Shown here one piece after another: positions 61,792-64,000 of a DNA stretch of 64,000 nt. How positions within the stretch are numbered: the stretch's first letter is position 1; the number at the start of each line of letters is the position of its first letter. Made by a program: the position numbers and the translations under genes. The notes under the pieces were generated by a model, which had not been told where the DNA came from, made no database searches, and saw nothing but the letters and a program-made list of their open reading frames with translations. Source of the stretch: Gemmata palustris (GTDB lineage: Bacteria > Planctomycetota > Planctomycetia > Gemmatales > Gemmataceae); NCBI RefSeq assembly GCF_017939745.1, contig NZ_JAGKQQ010000002.1:620001-684000 (forward strand). Direction: 5' to 3'.

Positions 61792-62859
61792 GTGGCTGAC
61801 GAAGTCGATGAGGAATCAAAAACAGAAGACCCGACACCGCGTCGGCGCGAGGAAGCGCGCCGACAGGGTCAGGTGCCGTTTAGTGCCGAATTGGTTGGGA
61901 GCCTCGTACTCGTTGTGGGTGTGGTCGGGCTGACGAACCTCGGACCGGACGTCTGGAACGCCCTCATCAACATCTTCCGCCACGACCTCCCCCGCGCGTT
62001 CCGGCCCGATTTCAACATTGATGTGGCTGTGGACCTCATGGCCCGTACCGGGCTCCGGGCGCTCGCAGCGCTCCTGCCGTTCTTCGGGCTCCTGCTCGCG
62101 GTAGGGGTGGTGGCGAGCGTCGCACAGGTGGGGCTCCAGATCAACACAGAAAAGCTCGAACTCAACTTCGACAAATTGAACCCGGCCACCGGGTTAGGTC
62201 GGCTGTTCTCCACCACGGCGCTGATCCGCGGGCTGCTTACCATCCTGAAAGTGATCGCGCTGGGGGTAGTCGCGTATGTGGTGCTCAACGGGCGCGGGGG
62301 GCTCGTCGCCAGTTTGGGTCAGGGGCGGGTGGCGGGCGCGGCGCCGGCAGCGTGGGCCGTCGTGATGAAACTGGCCCTGTACCTCTCGGCCGCGGTCGCC
62401 TTCGTTGCGATCTTCGACTACGCGCACCAGCGCCGGAAGTTCGAGATCTCCCTTCGGATGACGAAGGAAGAATTAAAACAGGAACTGAAGCAAGAAGACG
62501 GCGACCCGATGGTGAAGGCCCGCATCCGGCAAATCGCGCGCGAGCGCACCAAGCAAAAGATGCTGAAGGAAGTGCCGAAGGCGACCGTCGTCGTCACGAA
62601 CCCGACCCACTACGCGGTCGCACTCCGGTACGATGCGAACCGCGACAGTGCCCCCGTGGTCATCGCCAAGGGCAAGGGCGCGTTCGCGAAACGGATCACG
62701 AAACTCGCCCGCGATTCAGGTGTGCCGGTACTCGAGCGCCCGCCACTCGCGCGGGCGCTCCAGTCCATCCGCGAGGGGCAACCGATCCCCAACGTGCTGT
62801 TCCGGGCGGTGGCCGAGGTGCTCGCGTTCGTGATGAAGTTGCGCAGCGGAGCAGTGTAG
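61792..62859 (+). CDS. flhB: Flagellar export-switch protein FlhB
   Basis: A 355-residue protein from a GTG. It starts with a charged segment (EESKTEDPTPRRREEARRQG) that is the FlhB family beginning, has four membrane helices (ELVGSLVLVVGVVGL, LLPFFGLLLAVGVVASVAQV, IRGLLTILKVIALGVVAYVV, VVMKLALYLSAAVAFVAIFD), and a cytoplasmic domain with the autocleavage site TVVVTNPTHYAVALRYD and the end LFRAVAEVLAFVMKL. It switches substrate specificity together with FliK. A paralogue of its C-terminal part is at 48363-48632. Confidence 0.97.
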   Translation: MADEVDEESKTEDPTPRRREEARRQGQVPFSAELVGSLVLVVGVVGLTNLGPDVWNALINIFRHDLPRAFRPDFNIDVAVDLMARTGLRALAALLPFFGLLLAVGVVASVAQVGLQINTEKLELNFDKLNPATGLGRLFSTTALIRGLLTILKVIALGVVAYVVLNGRGGLVASLGQGRVAGAAPAAWAVVMKLALYLSAAVAFVAIFDYAHQRRKFEISLRMTKEELKQELKQEDGDPMVKARIRQIARERTKQKMLKEVPKATVVVTNPTHYAVALRYDANRDSAPVVIAKGKGAFAKRITKLARDSGVPVLERPPLARALQSIREGQPIPNVLFRAVAEVLAFVMKLRSGAV

Positions 62860-63323
62860 GGCGCGAGCGGAGCGGGGTCGCGGGTGTGCATGCCCGTTTT
62901 CCCGCGGGTGGCGCGGACGTTCTTGTCTGTGTGTGGTATTTGGCGGCCCGAGCGGAGCCGGAAATCGGTTCGCGGCTCTCGCTGGAGGGTTGGCGCACGG
63001 ACCGGAACAGTCTGTGCGACACAGCAACTAACGGGCACGCGCGTGTAAATCGGGCGGCTCATCGGCAGCGCCGAGAGTTGCGTCAAACGACGACGGATTG
63101 AGTGTTCGCGCCCTTACGGAGTGGCGCGGGAGCGTAGTTTTCAGGATCGGCGCAAAACCGGGCGCGGTATAACCCGAACGGGATTTTCGCCGGGGCCGAA
63201 TCCTGAGAGTGTGACAGGAAGAAAACTTCAGAAACGCTGCGTCTTCAGTGACTTCCGCGCGCCGGAAATCGGCTGCGTTCTAAATCATGGTGTCGCCGGA
63301 AACGGTGGCCGAATGGACTCCCG
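62860..63323. other. Spacer between flhB and flhA
   Basis: About 460 bases without a gene. No clear promoter or hairpin was found. Its length is unusual for genes that are normally adjacent, so flhA probably has its own promoter here. Confidence 0.55.
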
Positions 63324-64000
63324 ATGGCGAACGAAATCAAACCCGTGTCCGGCTCGCCCCTGCTGCGGAGCGAACTGCTCCTCTCGGTGGCCCTGCTCGG
63401 GTTACTCGTGATCTTCCTGGTCCCGCTCCCCACGCTGGTGCTGGACCTGCTGCTCGCGTTCAACATCAGCGCGACCATCCTGCTGTTGTTGGTCACGCTG
63501 ACCGTGAAGCAGCCACTGGAATTCTCGACGTTCCCGTCGCTACTTTTGCTCTTTACGCTTTTTCGGCTCGCACTGAACGTGGCGACGACCCGGCTCATCC
63601 TGCTGAACGCCGACGCCGGGGAGATCGTGGCGGCGTTCGGAAAGTTCGTCGTCGGCGGCAGCCTGATCGTCGGGTTGGTGATCTTCCTGATCCTGATCGT
63701 GATCCAGTTCGTGGTGATTACCAAGGGGGCCGGGCGGGTGTCGGAGGTCGCGGCGCGGTTCACCCTGGACTCGATGCCCGGCAAGCAGATGGCGATCGAC
63801 GCCGAGATGAACGCGGGGATGATCGACGAGGTCGAGGCCAAGAAGCGCCGAACGGCCCTGATGCGGGAGAGCGAGTTCTACGGCACGATGGACGGGGCCA
63901 GTCGGTTCGTCCGCGGGGACGCGGTGGCCGCGATCATCATCACGGCCGTGAACCTCGTGGGCGGCTTCATTATCGGTCTGACGAAGGGCATGCCGTTGAC
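63324..64000 (+). CDS. flhA: Flagellar export protein FlhA, 3' end outside the window
   Basis: The frame is open from an ATG at 63324 to the end of the window (225 codons). [10 protein letters not shown] is followed by membrane helices [38 protein letters not shown] and [20 protein letters not shown]. The conserved FHIPEP-type segments are seen in [50 protein letters not shown] and [20 protein letters not shown]. FlhA is the largest export-gate subunit and uses the proton motive force; only the membrane part is visible here. Confidence 0.96.
   Translation, partial: MANEIKPVSGSPLLRSELLLSVALLGLLVIFLVPLPTLVLDLLLAFNISATILLLLVTLTVKQPLEFSTFPSLLLLFTLFRLALNVATTRLILLNADAGEIVAAFGKFVVGGSLIVGLVIFLILIVIQFVVITKGAGRVSEVAARFTLDSMPGKQMAIDAEMNAGMIDEVEAKKRRTALMRESEFYGTMDGASRFVRGDAVAAIIITAVNLVGGFIIGLTKGMPL

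Noticed and set aside
1-64000. CRISPR arrays, tRNA and rRNA genes
   Set aside because: No regularly spaced direct repeats, no rRNA-like conserved stretches and no convincing tRNA cloverleaf were seen; small tRNAs could be missed without a covariance search.

Overview
The window is GC-rich DNA from a planctomycete, most likely a member of the Gemmataceae. The evidence is family content: a PSD1-type protein tail followed by a DUF1552 protein, two DUF1559 pseudopilin-like proteins with the [13 protein letters not shown] prepilin helix, DUF1579, many secreted c-type heme proteins, FG-GAP/VCBS and CRTAC1 proteins, PAS-rich hybrid kinases, and a flagellar cluster. No rRNA, tRNA or CRISPR array was seen.

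Layout. 1-8 kb: planctomycete-specific secreted proteins, a coupled DUF4058/oxygenase-like pair, and a MoxR-like AAA+ ATPase coupled to a nucleotidyltransferase. 8-13.6 kb: a minus-strand signalling operon of sensor kinase, stand-alone receiver and hybrid kinase. 13.6-15.1 kb: gene-poor, with one small winged-helix-like gene. 15-24 kb: a large S9 peptidase, an intact insertion sequence with inverted ends and a 6-bp target duplication just upstream of it, an SGNH hydrolase with VCBS repeats, and a redoxin/cytochrome/copper-monooxygenase-like fusion. 24-30 kb: an ECF sigma factor with a membrane partner, and the succinate dehydrogenase genes (membrane, flavoprotein, iron-sulfur) with a 48-bp perfect inverted repeat between the last two. 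30-36.5 kb: minus-strand TPR/membrane proteins, a lipoprotein and a DUF1559 protein with a good promoter. 36.6-38.4 kb: an ISKra4-like transposase broken, or shifted, at a T5C6 run. 38.5-44.5 kb: a module of multiheme cytochrome with TPR, heme-bearing VCBS protein and CRTAC1 lipoprotein.

44.9-64 kb: a hybrid kinase coupled to an HDOD protein, then the flagellar basal-body and export locus. FliK-like and a small FlhB-C-like protein run on the minus strand. flgB, flgC, fliE, fliF, fliG, fliH, fliI, fliJ, a MotE-like gene, fliO, an unrelated secreted protein, fliP, fliQ, fliR, flhB and flhA (cut by the window edge) run on the plus strand. Export-gate genes (fliO/P/Q/R, flhB, flhA), ATPase genes (fliH/I/J) and rod/ring/switch genes (flgB/C, fliE/F/G) are all present. 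fliM, fliN, hook and filament genes are not in the window. FliG has a degenerate EHPQ motif.

Several spacers, including some inside operons, hold long perfect or near-perfect inverted repeats of different sequence, suggesting a genome rich in palindromic dispersed repeats. A 20-bp motif with 10-bp period recurs at three intergenic places about 44 kb apart.
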